The position numbers were made by a program, and so were the translations under genes. The notes below the pieces were generated by a model, which searched no databases, was not told the DNA's origin, and saw only the letters and a program-made list of their open reading frames with translations. This document shows, piece after piece, positions 1 to 10,422 of a stretch of 64,000 nucleotides of DNA (its first letter is position 1; each line of letters opens with the position of its first letter). Origin of the DNA: Pelolinea submarina (GTDB lineage: Bacteria > Chloroflexota > Anaerolineae > Anaerolineales > Anaerolineaceae); contig NZ_AP018437.1 of the NCBI RefSeq assembly GCF_003966975.1, positions 2,356,001-2,420,000 on the forward strand, in the 5' to 3' direction.

Positions 1-63
1 TGCTTTGGTAATCGAACGAGTGCGCTCGACTTCAACTGCGTATTTTAGATGTAAGAAATTCAT
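1..63 (-). CDS. LysR-family transcriptional regulator, N-terminus only (runs off the window)
   Basis: Exactly 21 codons are present before the window edge. They read MNFLHLKYAVEVERTRSITK and one more Ala, which is the opening helix of a LysR winged helix-turn-helix as commonly seen in anaerobes. The start ATG is at 63-61 and is preceded on the minus strand by an AGGAAGA ribosome binding site, which supports the start. LysR proteins are usually about 300 residues and bind DNA as effector-responsive tetramers; the effector cannot be judged here. The 189 bases between this start and the stop of the next minus-strand gene hold no credible gene and presumably carry this gene's promoter. Confidence 0.72.
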   Translation of the reverse strand, partial: MNFLHLKYAVEVERTRSITKA

Positions 64-252
64 AGCTTCTTCCTGCCAAAAAACTGGAACTTGTCATCAA
101 TACAGGGACATTTCCTTTCACATTCATTTCAGACTTGAAATACCCATTGTCTGATCGCGAATTTAATTGTAATGGAAATTCTCACGGAAAACTCAGATTG
201 ATGCACTCCTGCCATGAGATAAATAAAGGTTCTTTCCGGGGAGCATTAGGGT

Positions 253-3120
253 TCACTCTTTGGCATAGAATTTCAGAAATAAATCCGTCACATATGGATC
301 AAAATGTTTGCCTCTCTGATCTCGGATATGTGCAAATGTCTGTTTAGCTGGCCAAGCTTTTCGATATGGTCGATCGGAAGTCAATGCATCCCAGACATCA
401 ACAATGGAGAATATCCGTGCTGCCAGTGGGATTTCTTCGCCTTTTAATCCGCGCGGATAACCGCTGCCGTCCCATTTTTCATGGTGGCAATAAGGAATTT
501 CCAAGGCCGGCCATAGATATTCGATGGGGGCCAATAACTCATAGGCAAACTCGGGGTGTTTGCGCATGATTTCCCATTCTTCATCGTTTAAAGGGCCTTC
601 CTTCAACAATATACGGTCGGGGATACCCATTTTCCCGATATCGTGCAAGAGCGCGCCTCGTCTCAGGTGGATCAGTTTTTCCTGGGGATAATTCATTTTT
701 ATAGCCAGGTTAATTGTCATCTCAGTAACCCGTTGAGTATGGCCTTCCGTTTCTTTATCACGCAGATCCATAGCCCGCGACCAACCTTGAATAGTTGCGT
801 CATAGGCTTCTGAAAGGTCTACATTTGTTTTCTGCAGGTTGGTGAATAACTCGTAATTATCCAGTGCAATTGCCGCCTGTCTTGCCAGTGTTTCAAAGAA
901 TTCGAGCCAATCCAGCGAGGGAGAGTCTGAATCCATTTTGAATACCTCAAGGACGCCCTTTATTTCACCTTTAATCAAGATTGGGGTCGCAACTGCACTC
1001 AAGAATTTCTCGTTTTGTAAATAGGGGTAGAGATTTATATCAATCCTTGGGAAGAAAATGGTATGTTTCTCAATAACGGCTTGCCCGCCCATGGATTTAT
1101 CAACATAGAATTTTTTACCATAAATATCCTTTGTTTCTGGCCCCTTTCCCCATTTATAAATAAGTACATCTTTGTTTTTTTCGCAAAGCATAATACAGAC
1201 TGCTGAAACGGCTAATTGCTTGAGGACCTGGTTAAGCAGAATTTCTATGGTGTTATCCAAATTTTGATTGCTGGATATTGCCTGGTCAATGGATCGCAGC
1301 GAAGCTAACCTTTCGAAACTCTGATTGATTTCCTCGAATAACTGGGCGTTTTCTAATGCAATTGCCACTCGTTCTGTTAACAGTTCGATTAAGGCTACTT
1401 CCCATTCCGGTGGCTCCTCTTCCGATCTTCGGCCAAAAATCATAATGGAATTTACCTTCCCATTAATAATAATTGGATAAGCGTTAATGGATTGAATCTC
1501 CCAATCTAAATTAAATTTTAATAACTTGGGTACATTTAGGTCCTTCCGATTTAAAAATATCGGTTTCTTTTTTTCAAATACTTCTTCAATTGGAGAAATT
1601 TTGATATTGTGACCTTCTATTTCTGGGAAGAGTTTATTGAGTCCGGATTTGGCAATGATACGTACTTGCTTTTTATCCTCATCAATTACTTTTAGAATTG
1701 CGCAAGCGGAATGATCAGCAAACAATCTTCCTTGCTCTGCAGCCACTTCCATTACTCGTTTTTGACTGTGAATCCCGACCAATTCGTTAGAGATTTTCTG
1801 CAATGCCCCAAGGTGCTTGACCCGTCTTTGTTCCTGTTGGTAGAGCTCTGCCAGTTCAGATTCGTATAATTTTATATTGGTAATATCGGTTAGCGTACCT
1901 TCATAATAACGAAAGTTGCCGTCCAAGTCTTGAATATATTTCGCATTAATTAATAAGAATATAGTCTTGCCGGCTTTATTTTTAAGTTCAAGTTCTAAAT
2001 CCAAAAAATCTTTACAACCCTGGATAAATTCGATGCAGTTCGCCTTTTGCTCGGGTGAAGAAAGTAAATCCAGGAAATTTACCTTGCGCAGCTCTTCCTC
2101 CGATTGATAACCAAGTATTTGGATAATCGCAGGGTTCGCTGTTAGAAAATAACCTCCCTCACCAATCTGGAACACTCCATCTGGAATATTATTGAAAAGT
2201 GAGTGGTACTTCTCTTCAGATTCAAGGATTTTTTGTTCCGCAATTTTCTTCTCTGTAATATCCTCTCCGGAACTTAATATTCCGGTTGCGTGCCCTGCTT
2301 CGTCGGTGATCAGGGTACTATGCCAGGCAATCAGCCGTTCTTCTCCAGCCTTATTCCTAATCAGGTATTCTACATAATAGTCAGGCTCAGATTGGAAATG
2401 CAGCATTTCAATATAATGATTCTTTACTTCTAGTTTATTAGGATCGGCTGCAAAATTCGCAAACCAATCCTTTCCGATTATCTTATCCAACTCATAACCC
2501 AGTATCTTGCAGCCCTTAGGATTGATCATCATCACAAGACCATTTACATCGATGGCGACCATCATAACCGACGCCACGTCCAGTAATTGTTGTGCGCGGT
2601 TACGTTCGGTTTTTATCGCGGAATTTGCTTGTTCCAGAAGCGCCGTCTCTTCTAAAAGCCTGTAAAGCATTCGTTGGGCATGCAAAATATCAAATGGTTC
2701 ATTCACAATTTCTTTAGAAGAAGCATCCTTGCGCTTTTTCTTTTTATTATCTTTGAGTACCTGATGAATCAACCTTGACAATTCTTCGCCAGGGATTCCT
2801 TTAGGGATGAACGCATCAGCCCCAATGTCCAATCCGAAATCACGATCTTCTTTAGATTGATAGTTGGCTGATTGCAGAATAATGGGAATATCACAGATAT
2901 CTTCATTATTTTGGATTGAATGGCACAACTCAAACCCATCCATTTCGGGCATGAGGATATCAGAGAGAATTACATCAGGTTTTCTTTCGATAGCCAGTTT
3001 GTAGGCTTCTCTACCGCTATTGGCCTGAATCACATCAAAATCGTATTCCTCAAGCATTATTTTCAGCCGGAAAGATTGGGTGGGACTATCCTCCACCAGT
3101 AATAACATTTTATTTGTCAT
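253..3120 (-). CDS. Response regulator with PAS, GAF and HD-GYP (c-di-GMP phosphodiesterase) domains
   Basis: 955 residues. The N-terminal receiver domain has the acidic pair E10/D11 and phospho-acceptor D54 in a LSDILMP context. Two PAS domains follow (about 190-420), each ending in the DIT(E/N) signature, then two GAF domains (about 450-765), then an HD-GYP domain from about 770. The HD-GYP core is complete: LLHDIGK, the HHEKWDGSGYP motif and DVWDALTSDRPYR, so hydrolysis of c-di-GMP is expected. It is the last gene of the chemosensory operon and overlaps cheB by ATGA, implying translational coupling. CheA is therefore the likely phosphodonor and this protein the pathway output. GAF/PAS ligands are unknown. 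No membrane segment is visible, so it should be cytoplasmic. Confidence 0.93.
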   Translation of the reverse strand: MTNKMLLLVEDSPTQSFRLKIMLEEYDFDVIQANSGREAYKLAIERKPDVILSDILMPEMDGFELCHSIQNNEDICDIPIILQSANYQSKEDRDFGLDIGADAFIPKGIPGEELSRLIHQVLKDNKKKKRKDASSKEIVNEPFDILHAQRMLYRLLEETALLEQANSAIKTERNRAQQLLDVASVMMVAIDVNGLVMMINPKGCKILGYELDKIIGKDWFANFAADPNKLEVKNHYIEMLHFQSEPDYYVEYLIRNKAGEERLIAWHSTLITDEAGHATGILSSGEDITEKKIAEQKILESEEKYHSLFNNIPDGVFQIGEGGYFLTANPAIIQILGYQSEEELRKVNFLDLLSSPEQKANCIEFIQGCKDFLDLELELKNKAGKTIFLLINAKYIQDLDGNFRYYEGTLTDITNIKLYESELAELYQQEQRRVKHLGALQKISNELVGIHSQKRVMEVAAEQGRLFADHSACAILKVIDEDKKQVRIIAKSGLNKLFPEIEGHNIKISPIEEVFEKKKPIFLNRKDLNVPKLLKFNLDWEIQSINAYPIIINGKVNSIMIFGRRSEEEPPEWEVALIELLTERVAIALENAQLFEEINQSFERLASLRSIDQAISSNQNLDNTIEILLNQVLKQLAVSAVCIMLCEKNKDVLIYKWGKGPETKDIYGKKFYVDKSMGGQAVIEKHTIFFPRIDINLYPYLQNEKFLSAVATPILIKGEIKGVLEVFKMDSDSPSLDWLEFFETLARQAAIALDNYELFTNLQKTNVDLSEAYDATIQGWSRAMDLRDKETEGHTQRVTEMTINLAIKMNYPQEKLIHLRRGALLHDIGKMGIPDRILLKEGPLNDEEWEIMRKHPEFAYELLAPIEYLWPALEIPYCHHEKWDGSGYPRGLKGEEIPLAARIFSIVDVWDALTSDRPYRKAWPAKQTFAHIRDQRGKHFDPYVTDLFLKFYAKE

Positions 3121-4160
3121 GCATTTTCCTTATCCAATAATGTTGTAATAACGGGTGCAATTTCTTCTAAAGGTAAGATCTGATCCGTAATGCCGGCATC
3201 AATCGCGGCTTTCGGCATTCCGAATACAATACAGCTGGCCTGGTCTTGTGCAATCACAAAACCGCCGTCTTGTTTTAATATTTTTAATCCCTCAAGCCCA
3301 TCATTCCCCATGCCAGTCAATATAATTCCAATTGCATTTTTGCCATACACTCTACCGACATCCTCAAAAAGATAATTTGCCGAAGGACAAAAATTGGAGT
3401 CATAATCTCTTGCCATCGCAAACTTAATATGGGTTTCGTCTTTTAATCCCATATGCCTGCCTTTAGGAGCGATTAATACCATCCCAGGTAGAATGGCCAT
3501 CCTATCTTCTGCTATACTGACCTGCCGATGGGTTGTACTGGTCAGCCAATCTGCAAACCCGACATCAAATCCATCGGAAATATGTTGCACAATCAAGATT
3601 GGTGTTTGAATACGTTCGGGAATTTTTGCGAGAATTGAGGAAATTGCCGCAGGCCCGCCGGTTGAGGCGCCGATTGCTATAATTTTGTAATCATCGCCGC
3701 GCTTTTTTGCGATATCAATTGTTCTCCCGGTTTGCCTTTTGGGATACCGCCTGACGACTTTTACTTCCGCCATTAATTTGACTATCGATATCAATTCTTC
3801 CGCGTTGCTTTGATAATCAGGAGATTCAGGTCCATTCGGTTTTTTTAATACCGCCAAAGCACCTGCATTTAGAGAACGGAAGGACAAATCCACTTCATCG
3901 CGATGCATATGATCACCCGTAACGATGATAATTGGTCTGGGACTTTTTTCCATAATCAGTCGTGTAGCCTGAAAACCGTCAATTCCGGGCAAATGTACAT
4001 CCATCGTGACAATATCCGGTTTGAGAGAAATGGTTTTACGAAGTCCCTCTTCCCCATTACGGGCAACTCCCACCACTTTGATATCGGGCTCTGATTCCAA
4101 AATTAACTCCAATAACAAGGCGGACGTCTTTGAATCTTCTACAATTAATACGCGAATCAT
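3117..4160 (-). CDS. cheB: Chemotaxis response regulator protein-glutamate methylesterase CheB
   Basis: 347 residues, normal for CheB. The receiver domain has E8/D9 and phospho-acceptor D54 (VTMDVHLPG). The C-terminal methylesterase domain shows the catalytic triad contexts: Ser in IGASTGGP (about residue 165), His in QHISDGFD, and Asp in GMGNDGLEG. CheB removes methyl groups from glutamates of the chemoreceptor and, once phosphorylated by CheA, resets array sensitivity. A GAGGAAG ribosome binding site lies 8 bases before the start. It is transcribed after cheA with a 73-base gap and is coupled to the HD-GYP response regulator. With cheR in the same operon it gives a complete adaptation module. 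Confidence 0.96.
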   Translation of the reverse strand: MIRVLIVEDSKTSALLLELILESEPDIKVVGVARNGEEGLRKTISLKPDIVTMDVHLPGIDGFQATRLIMEKSPRPIIIVTGDHMHRDEVDLSFRSLNAGALAVLKKPNGPESPDYQSNAEELISIVKLMAEVKVVRRYPKRQTGRTIDIAKKRGDDYKIIAIGASTGGPAAISSILAKIPERIQTPILIVQHISDGFDVGFADWLTSTTHRQVSIAEDRMAILPGMVLIAPKGRHMGLKDETHIKFAMARDYDSNFCPSANYLFEDVGRVYGKNAIGIILTGMGNDGLEGLKILKQDGGFVIAQDQASCIVFGMPKAAIDAGITDQILPLEEIAPVITTLLDKENA

Positions 4161-4233
4161 GAATCCACTTCCTCACCAATCCCTAAGATTTTCTATTTTG
4201 CTACACAACAATACTCATATCAATTTTTCATTT

Positions 4234-6645
4234 CTAAATCAAACGCTCTATTGTTTTTAAGAGAACGTTCTGGTCAAATATTTTCTTCACGAGATATGCA
4301 TCAGCACCCGCATCCAAACCTTTCTTCTTATCATCTTCCGAATCCATGGATGTACTCAAAATTACGGGTAGGTTCTTGTATTTCTCGCTGGACCTGATCT
4401 TTTTACATAGCTCAACGCCATCTAATCGGGGCATAACAATGTCAGAAACTACCAAATCGATCATGCCGGATTGAATAATTTTCCAGGCTTCCAGACCATC
4501 AGACGCCGTCTTTACTTGATAACCAGCGCTTTCAATAATATTTTTCTCCAGAGTACGGGTGGTAATGGAATCATCCACTACTAATACGAATAATCCCTTC
4601 CGCTCGGATATTGGTTGAACCGTGTCTTCCTCGAAAACATCAGTAATCCTGCTTTCATAAGTGCCGGATATTGCCTCAGCCATATTGAGTACAAAAGCGG
4701 GTTCTCCACTACCCAAAATGCATTCACCGGCGATTTTATCGACATGTAAAAATGGCCAGGGTAATTTCTTGATGACAATTTCCTGAGTGCCCAATATCTC
4801 GCCAACTGCTATAGCGATCGTTCTTTCGGCTGCCTCGATGATCAAGATTTGTTCAGTTTCCGTCCCCGCCTGATTGTTTACGTTTTGTATTTGAGGCAGC
4901 CCCAAAATATCTGATAAATAACGTAATTCCAAAGGCTCATTGTCAAGCTGAAGACCCAAACGTCCTTCAACATTGACGATTTCGTCAGAACGCACCCGTA
5001 GCATTCGGAAAATATTTGTAATTGGTATTGCAAAAGTAGGATGGAGATATGTGTCCTGAAATTTATTCACTCCTGCATGAACCAATACGCAGTTGGTTGT
5101 AGCAACAGTTAATGGCACGGATAAAACGAATTTAATACCATCCCCTGGTTTGTTCTCGATTCGGATAATACCATTCATGGCTTCGATATTTTTACGAACG
5201 ATATCCATCCCTATCCCTCTACCGGATATATCCGTTATCTTTTTGGAGCTTGAAAAACCGGGTTTAAAAATCATCCAGATGATTTCACGCTCATTCATAT
5301 CTTCAGCAGCTTTTTGCGATACAAAATTTTTCCGAATAGCTACTTCCTTGATAACCCCAATATCAATTCCGGCGCCATCATCGCTGATTTCTAAAATTAA
5401 ATTTCCTCCCTGATGCAATGCTTTTATCTTTATAATTCCCGCAATTGGTTTACCCTTCTGCAGGCGCAATTCCGGTAGTTCAACACCGTGATCCACACAG
5501 TTGCGGATGAGATGAAGAAGAGGGTCTTTAATCTGTTCTAATACTGCCCGGTCAACTTCAGTTTCTTCACCTTCAACCTGCAATAACACTTCTTTTCCAC
5601 AATCTCTGGCTAAATCTCGCACAACTCGAGGGAACGCATCGAATATGGTAGAAATCGGCAGCATTCTGGTCCGCCGAATTTCTTCTTCAGTTTCCGTTGT
5701 CAACTGATCGACTTTTCGTTCATTTATTTTTAGAGCATGGATAATAGTGTTGATTTGATGGATGATTTCTTTAAAATTGGAATTATTTAATTGTGAGATC
5801 TCATGATAATTTTCTTCCAGGCTCATCCCGCTAGTTTGCATTTCAGGGACCAGGTCTTCAAATTGATGATTGGGAAAATTAGTTCGGTTTCTTATTGCAT
5901 TGCTTTGTAATTGTGATTCCAGTCGATGCCATTCTCTTTCCCACACATTTAAAGAGTCACGAAGTGCGGCCAAATCTGCCAATCGCTGTTTACTTTCAAT
6001 TCGTGAAACGTGGAGTTCACTCATCAGTGAAAGCAAAATATCTAATCGGTGTGTTGACAGCCGAATAGTCTCATCTTTCCTAATCGGAATGCCAGAAGCG
6101 GAAGTCTCTTTGGTATTACTTAAATTGTTAGCCCTTCTATCTTCAGTTTGTGCCAAGGTAGGACTCTTCTGGTCATCAGAGACTTCCATTCCGTGAGGTA
6201 GATCCTCACGATTACCAGTTTGTCTTTGAGTTCCGGAAATCATCAGTTGATCCAATTGTTGAATTAACGCTTCTATACCAATTGGTCGGTTGTCATTATC
6301 GGTTGCTTTCTGAATGAGTGTGCTGATCAAATCCAGGGTTTTAAAAAGTAAATCAAAATCCTCAGCAACAAGAGTTAATTTCTTTTCATATAAATGTATA
6401 AAAATACTTTCCAGGTGGTGGGATAAGTCTTCAATCTCTAAAATATTTACTGCTCTGGCTGCGCCTTTTAGACTATGCGCTTCTCGCAATAACTCATTAA
6501 AATCGAAGTCTTCACTTATATTATTCTGCCCTTTTTCCAAAACCAATAGTTTTTGGTTGATAGATTGAATATATTCATTTGCCTCAACCACAAAAATATT
6601 GATTAGTTGTTTTTGCAGGTCGTCGTCATGGTCGGGTCGGGACAT
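4234..6645 (-). CDS. cheA: Hybrid chemotaxis histidine kinase CheA with C-terminal receiver domain
   Basis: 803 residues. The N-terminal Hpt domain has the phospho-accepting His57 (REAHSLKGAARAVN). A dimerisation region follows, then the HATPase domain with LIRNCVDHGVE, DDGAGID, FKPGFSSS and GRGIGMDIV boxes, a CheW-like P5 domain, and a C-terminal receiver (VVSDIVMPRLDGVE). No obvious P2 CheY-binding domain is seen. CheA fused to a receiver is typical of alternative chemosensory pathways (Wsp, Frz and similar) rather than flagellar chemotaxis. The fused receiver may act as a phosphate sink or relay. No separate cheY is present in the cluster, so phosphate would go to the fused receiver, CheB and the HD-GYP regulator. 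AAGGA ribosome binding site directly upstream. Confidence 0.95.
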   Translation of the reverse strand: MSRPDHDDDLQKQLINIFVVEANEYIQSINQKLLVLEKGQNNISEDFDFNELLREAHSLKGAARAVNILEIEDLSHHLESIFIHLYEKKLTLVAEDFDLLFKTLDLISTLIQKATDNDNRPIGIEALIQQLDQLMISGTQRQTGNREDLPHGMEVSDDQKSPTLAQTEDRRANNLSNTKETSASGIPIRKDETIRLSTHRLDILLSLMSELHVSRIESKQRLADLAALRDSLNVWEREWHRLESQLQSNAIRNRTNFPNHQFEDLVPEMQTSGMSLEENYHEISQLNNSNFKEIIHQINTIIHALKINERKVDQLTTETEEEIRRTRMLPISTIFDAFPRVVRDLARDCGKEVLLQVEGEETEVDRAVLEQIKDPLLHLIRNCVDHGVELPELRLQKGKPIAGIIKIKALHQGGNLILEISDDGAGIDIGVIKEVAIRKNFVSQKAAEDMNEREIIWMIFKPGFSSSKKITDISGRGIGMDIVRKNIEAMNGIIRIENKPGDGIKFVLSVPLTVATTNCVLVHAGVNKFQDTYLHPTFAIPITNIFRMLRVRSDEIVNVEGRLGLQLDNEPLELRYLSDILGLPQIQNVNNQAGTETEQILIIEAAERTIAIAVGEILGTQEIVIKKLPWPFLHVDKIAGECILGSGEPAFVLNMAEAISGTYESRITDVFEEDTVQPISERKGLFVLVVDDSITTRTLEKNIIESAGYQVKTASDGLEAWKIIQSGMIDLVVSDIVMPRLDGVELCKKIRSSEKYKNLPVILSTSMDSEDDKKKGLDAGADAYLVKKIFDQNVLLKTIERLI

Positions 6646-6688
6646 GGTTTTCCTTATCGTTTATTTATCTTCTTCAATGAACCTGTCT

Positions 6689-8314
6689 CTATTCTTTAAA
6701 ATATTCCACGGATTTCTGCAACTCTTGGGCTTTTACATTCAATTCTTCTGCCGCAGCCTGGGATTGACGCGCACCCGAAACAAACTGAACAGTAGCCTGC
6801 TTGATATCCTTCATGGCTTGATTGATTTGTTCCATACCAATATTTTGCTGCTGTGTGGAAGCAGATATCTGTTGGGCAGATTGTGCGGATTTCTGCAAAG
6901 TTCCCGCAAGCTGATTAATGACGCCGCCGGCTTGTTCGGCCAATACCATCCCATCTTCTACACCTTTTGTACCTTGTTCAGTCGCTAACACTGCCGAATT
7001 GGTAGCTTTTTGGATATTCCCGAGAATTGATTTCACGTTCACTGTAGCTTGTTTGGATTGGGAGGCTAAATTGCTGACTTCGTTCGCAACCACCGCAAAA
7101 CCTCTGCCCTGTTCGCCAGCCTTGGCAGCCTCAATTGTTGCGTTTAATGCCAACAAATTGGATTGATCAGCAATCTCGTTTACTGTCGCAATAATCTCTC
7201 CAATTTGCTGGGTTTGTTCAGATAACGCAAGGATCCCTTGGGCAATTGCTTGAACTTTCTCGCGGATATCCATCATCCCATTTTGAATTGCTGAAACTGC
7301 TCGCTTGCCATTTTCGCCAACTATTGCCGCAGCCTGTGAAATTTCTGCAACTTCCTGAGCTTTCTTTGCAGTTTGTTCGGTAACCGCATATACCTCATCT
7401 ACAATAGAGGTGGTTTGGTTGATAGCTGCTGATTGTTCTGAAGCGCTGGCATTGAATTGACTAACCGACGCCAATATCTCAGCAGTGGCACTACTGGTGC
7501 TGCTAGACATTTCTTTCGTTTTTGTATTGATTGTCTGTAACACATCTGCAAAAGTATCCATTGCTCTTGTAAGTTGGCCAATTTCATCCTTGCGTATCAT
7601 CCCCAGACGGGGAGCGATATTTCCATTCTTTAATTCTTCCATCATTTTGACGCAGCTTTCCAAAGGTGGAACAATACTACGGGTTAAATAAACGCCCATC
7701 AAGGTAGCTGCCAATAATGCTATTAATCCAATTCCCGCAAGTATTTGATTCGTCCGGGTCACTTTCGATGTAACGTTTTGCTGTTCAGAATGCATTTGAG
7801 TGAGTTTCTGTTTGCTCAAATCATATAAAGTATTAATGGTTTCTTCTCTGACATCCGCGAGCGAACTACCTCTTATCTTTTCCATGGCACTCTGTGTATT
7901 TCCAGCTTTCCCCATCGCAACGATTTCGATTAAACCTTCTTTATACAGTGCCCAATTTGACTTGATTAATTTAACCTGTTCGGATTCGGATTGTGAAAGA
8001 TATCCTTTTTCGAGGTAGCCAATTTGAGTATCAATGTCCGCGATTAATGTATTGATATCGTCAATTGATTCATTCATCTTTTCAGGAAAAAGAAGCAAGT
8101 AATACACATCCGCTCGTACGCGATTCAAATCAGCGTTGGCAACACCCGCATATTCTGCAGGCAGGGTGCTATTTTTATAACTATCAGAAAAAGACTTGCC
8201 GGTATTTTTCACATTGATATAGCTAAAACAAACTAAACCTATGACAAGTAATGCAATTATCAAAAAACTACCTGTAATTTTTATCCGAACCTTTTTATCA
8301 TTAAGCCATTTCAT
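6689..8314 (-). CDS. Methyl-accepting chemotaxis protein
   Basis: 541 residues from the ATG at 8314; an upstream in-frame ATG at 8344 is less likely because an AGGAG sits 7 bases before 8314. Short basic cytoplasmic start ([12 protein letters not shown]), first membrane span at about 8-28, a mostly helical periplasmic four-helix-bundle sensor of about 150 residues, second membrane span near 190-210, a HAMP domain ([10 protein letters not shown] onward) and a long coiled-coil signalling domain with the hairpin tip [31 protein letters not shown]. No C-terminal NWETF-like CheR tether is present; it ends VEYFKE. It lies between cheW and cheA and is the only receptor in the cluster, so it is the probable input for this array. 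The ligand is unknown. Confidence 0.95.
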   Translation of the reverse strand: MKWLNDKKVRIKITGSFLIIALLVIGLVCFSYINVKNTGKSFSDSYKNSTLPAEYAGVANADLNRVRADVYYLLLFPEKMNESIDDINTLIADIDTQIGYLEKGYLSQSESEQVKLIKSNWALYKEGLIEIVAMGKAGNTQSAMEKIRGSSLADVREETINTLYDLSKQKLTQMHSEQQNVTSKVTRTNQILAGIGLIALLAATLMGVYLTRSIVPPLESCVKMMEELKNGNIAPRLGMIRKDEIGQLTRAMDTFADVLQTINTKTKEMSSSTSSATAEILASVSQFNASASEQSAAINQTTSIVDEVYAVTEQTAKKAQEVAEISQAAAIVGENGKRAVSAIQNGMMDIREKVQAIAQGILALSEQTQQIGEIIATVNEIADQSNLLALNATIEAAKAGEQGRGFAVVANEVSNLASQSKQATVNVKSILGNIQKATNSAVLATEQGTKGVEDGMVLAEQAGGVINQLAGTLQKSAQSAQQISASTQQQNIGMEQINQAMKDIKQATVQFVSGARQSQAAAEELNVKAQELQKSVEYFKE

Positions 8315-8350
8315 GATCGATCTCCTATACTTATGTAATAACAATATTTT

Positions 8351-8917
8351 TTAATTGATAATCAAATCAGGGTCTTCTAATAATTTTTGAATATCTAAAA
8401 TCGTGATTAATTCTGATGTCAAACCGCGTACTACATTTTTTTGTTTCTTTGAGATGGTTTCCAAAGGTGCATTGATTTTTGATAGGGGAATTGTTTTGAC
8501 CTCTGAAACCAGGTCCACCAATAAACCGACCAGGTTATCTTCTTTTTGAACAATGATGATTTGTCCTTTTTGATAACCTGAATTCTTACGTACTTTTTCA
8601 TCAGTCTGCTTTGAGTTGAATGGAAAAGGTTTTAAACCCAAATAAACCCGCAAGTCCAATAATGGAATTAATGTACTGCGTAAATTGAACAATCCCAACC
8701 ACAACGAAGAAACGCCTGGGATAGGAGTAAAAGAATCCAGTGGCCTAATTTCATTAATATCTGAAATTGGTAGTCCATATCTTTCATCGTCCAGCTCAAC
8801 GACCATGGTATTTATCGATTCTTCAACCCGATCCTGCTCCGGACTTTTAGCCAATTCTCGAGCACGCTGTTCCAGAATCTGTCGTTCTGCAAACGATTGT
8901 TGTTCACTATTACTCAT
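8351..8917 (-). CDS. cheW: Chemotaxis coupling protein CheW (copy 2)
   Basis: 188 residues with a single CheW domain preceded by about 35 charged residues. Typical CheW features are INEIRPL, IPGVSSLWLGLFNLRSTLIPLLDL and the C-terminal ITILDIQKLL. CheW bridges CheA and the receptor in the signalling array. The start overlaps the stop of cheR as TAATG, which points to re-initiation. It is followed 36 bases later by the receptor gene. The extended N-terminus is longer than that of the other CheW in this operon, so the two may occupy different positions in the array (WspB/WspD-like division; inference). Confidence 0.93.
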   Translation of the reverse strand: MSNSEQQSFAERQILEQRARELAKSPEQDRVEESINTMVVELDDERYGLPISDINEIRPLDSFTPIPGVSSLWLGLFNLRSTLIPLLDLRVYLGLKPFPFNSKQTDEKVRKNSGYQKGQIIIVQKEDNLVGLLVDLVSEVKTIPLSKINAPLETISKKQKNVVRGLTSELITILDIQKLLEDPDLIIN

Positions 8918-10422
8918 TAAATTAACAACTCCTTTTGATTTTTTATATAGGTCAAAAGATCATTTGTAGTAAGGCCTTCACTTTCTGGTATTTCGATACC
9001 TTTTTCTAATTGTGCAAGTTCTTTTTCTAATACAAGTAGAGTTTTTAGGTACCTTTTCTCCTCGCCTGTTTTCTTAAACAATTCAGCCATCTTGTAATAA
9101 CCCATCAGGAATTTTGGATCAAGAAAAAGACAACGCCTGATAGCCGCCAGACTCCTATCCAAATCACCTTGTTCATCCAATATCAAACTATTCAGATAAT
9201 ATGCAGGAGCGAACAGCGAATTTCGGTCGATTGTCTTCTGAATCCACGCAGTTGCCAGGTTGAGCTCATTTTGATTCGCGAAAGTTTTCGCTAACCGGTA
9301 TGCTGCTATATGGTTTTCTTCATCTTCCTCAACCTCTTTTATGAGAGCCGCCCAATTTTCTTCGGTTTTGGTAGAGTTTGAAAGATCTGAAATAGGTAGT
9401 TGGGGTTGCAGAATACTCGGTTGAAATAACGAATTCTTTTCATCAAGATTATCGTCAAACTCTTTTCCCTCCAGAAATAAAATTTCAGAATTACTGGTGG
9501 AAAGATTAGTACTCATCGTTGTAGAATTATTGGGCTTATCAATAATTAAGCGAAACTCGTTTTCGTCATCCCGGCTATTTTTTTGGTACACAATTGCATC
9601 TGGGAAATTGTAGGTATGGTAATCTTCGAAAAGGTTTTGAGAAGTTTCGGAAGGTCCCATCATCAGCCAGCCGGGGTCTTTTAATAAGTCATAGAAATTT
9701 TTAATCACTTTCCGGCTGTTATCTTCTGAAAAGTATAAAAATACATTTTTACAAAGGATTAGGTCAAAATAGTTTGCACCATTGATTACCGGTTTGTAAT
9801 CATATGAGATAAGGTTCAAGTAGGCAAATTCAACCATCCGCCGATATTCCGGTAAAATCTGAAATAATCCACCTGATTGATTAAAATGGTCCACTCGAAA
9901 ATCAGCTGTAACGTTGCGAAACGACCATTCTCCATAAATTCCGGCTTGAGCTTTTTTTAATGCTTGCGTATTGATATCCGTTCCCAGAATCTTTACATCC
10001 CACTTATCGAATGGTTTTATTATTCGCTTAAGTAATATTGCCAAAGTATAGGGCTCTTCACCAGTTGAACAACCAGCACTCCAAATACGAATTTCCTTTT
10101 CCCTCGTATTACGCTCAATAATCTCAGGAAGGATATGTTTTTCCAGTGCCTCAACGTGAGGTTGGTTGCGCATAAAGCTGGTTTCCCCAATAGTGAGTTG
10201 TTCTATGAATGTTTGAAGTACTTCATTATTCGAAGGTGGATTATTTAATAATGAAATTAGATTTTCGAGGTTGGGGGAATCATACTTAGAAGCTGTAAAA
10301 TAAACGGCTTTTTCTAAGTCAGAATGCCGATTTTCGTTGATCATTAATCCGCTTTTTTCACGGACAAAATCAGCAAATTTTTTAAGTTCTGTTTCAGATA
10401 AGTTATTTTTTTTGTTGATCAT
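8917..10422 (-). CDS. cheR: Chemoreceptor glutamate methyltransferase CheR with C-terminal TPR-like region
   Basis: 501 residues, much longer than a plain CheR (about 275). The N-terminal alpha-helical CheR domain is followed by a SAM-binding Rossmann domain with WSAGCSTGEEPYTLA and FDLILCKNVFLYF. From about residue 360 a helical TPR-like region is seen (YRLAKTFANQNELNLATAW, YYLNSLILDEQGDLDRSLAAIRRCL, YYKMAELFKK). CheR-TPR fusions are typical of WspC/FrzF-type alternative pathways, where the TPR replaces receptor tethering; this agrees with the receptor lacking a C-terminal pentapeptide. It overlaps the upstream cheW by 20 bases and abuts the downstream cheW. Confidence 0.94.
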   Translation of the reverse strand: MINKKNNLSETELKKFADFVREKSGLMINENRHSDLEKAVYFTASKYDSPNLENLISLLNNPPSNNEVLQTFIEQLTIGETSFMRNQPHVEALEKHILPEIIERNTREKEIRIWSAGCSTGEEPYTLAILLKRIIKPFDKWDVKILGTDINTQALKKAQAGIYGEWSFRNVTADFRVDHFNQSGGLFQILPEYRRMVEFAYLNLISYDYKPVINGANYFDLILCKNVFLYFSEDNSRKVIKNFYDLLKDPGWLMMGPSETSQNLFEDYHTYNFPDAIVYQKNSRDDENEFRLIIDKPNNSTTMSTNLSTSNSEILFLEGKEFDDNLDEKNSLFQPSILQPQLPISDLSNSTKTEENWAALIKEVEEDEENHIAAYRLAKTFANQNELNLATAWIQKTIDRNSLFAPAYYLNSLILDEQGDLDRSLAAIRRCLFLDPKFLMGYYKMAELFKKTGEEKRYLKTLLVLEKELAQLEKGIEIPESEGLTTNDLLTYIKNQKELLI